NCBI GenBank assembly: GCA_021613375.1
Contig: CM038706.1
Coordinates: 23,453,366-23,517,365 of the forward strand
DNA from: Megaleporinus macrocephalus
Lineage: Eukaryota > Chordata > Actinopteri > Characiformes > Anostomidae
Direction: 5' to 3'
DNA length: 64,000 nt
The notes under the pieces are model-generated. The model worked only from the letters and a program-made list of their open reading frames with translations. It did not search any database and was not told the origin of the DNA. The position numbers and the translations under genes are program-made. Positions within the stretch are counted from its first letter, which is position 1. Every line of letters starts with the position of its first letter. Shown piece by piece: positions 63,945 to 64,000 of the stretch.

Positions 63945-64000
63945 TACACTCTCTCAGTATAGATACTCTGTGTCAGCACTGTTTTAGCCACTCATGCTCA

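Larger units (their letters stand above)
59595..64000. other. dctn1 intron 5 or undetected exons, to the window end
   Basis: I looked for the next expected exon (the APTARKTT-like basic segment and the Ser/Pro-rich linker) and saw no match with proper splice sites. Open frames here are short and lack motifs. Repeats are listed separately. A further short or diverged exon could have been missed. Confidence 0.4.

Overview
The window is vertebrate nuclear DNA, most likely from a ray-finned fish. It holds spliced genes with orthologues in all vertebrates, AT-rich introns with long microsatellites, and dense teleost-type DNA transposons (PIF/Harbinger, Tc1/mariner, hAT-like, MITEs) with a tRNA-derived SINE and a LINE remnant. 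The repeat mix resembles ostariophysan fish, possibly a characiform; that placement is from memory and tentative. There are no bacterial features, CRISPR arrays, rRNA genes or convincing functional tRNA genes.

Layout, all host genes on the + strand. (1) 1-1515: the last exon of a Harbinger-type transposase followed directly by a SINE. (2) 3658-15795: a complete 17-exon manba gene (lysosomal beta-mannosidase); all exon phases join into an 891-residue protein with both catalytic glutamates. (3) 16595-23709: slc39a8 (ZIP8 metal transporter), 8 coding exons, 443 residues, complete except that no signal peptide is visible. (4) 27477-38778: a tandem cluster of four single-exon NAT8/camello-type GNAT acetyltransferase genes. 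Three are intact paralogues of 222-224 residues; the fourth is divergent, with its 5' end replaced by a (CT)n tract. Two Tc1-like transposase relics lie between the copies. (5) 43823 to beyond the window end: the first five recognised coding exons of dctn1 (p150Glued dynactin), including the CAP-Gly exon and a 21-bp basic microexon. Introns 1 and 3 of dctn1 hold two large minisatellites, about 2.5 kb of a 22-bp unit and about 2.9 kb of a 35-bp unit.

The four host loci have unrelated jobs: lysosomal glycan breakdown, divalent metal uptake, N-acetylation in the secretory pathway, and microtubule motor adaptation. They form no operon-like system. From general knowledge of human gene order, manba and slc39a8 lie together on 4q24 while NAT8 and DCTN1 lie on 2p13, so this window appears to span a junction between two conserved blocks.

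I found no convincing new molecular system. The points most worth a second look are the nat8 tandem duplication and its microsatellite-encoded member, the missing ZIP8 signal peptide, an apparent GC-AG intron in manba, the higher-order structure of the two dctn1 minisatellites, and an unnamed MITE family with about six copies here.
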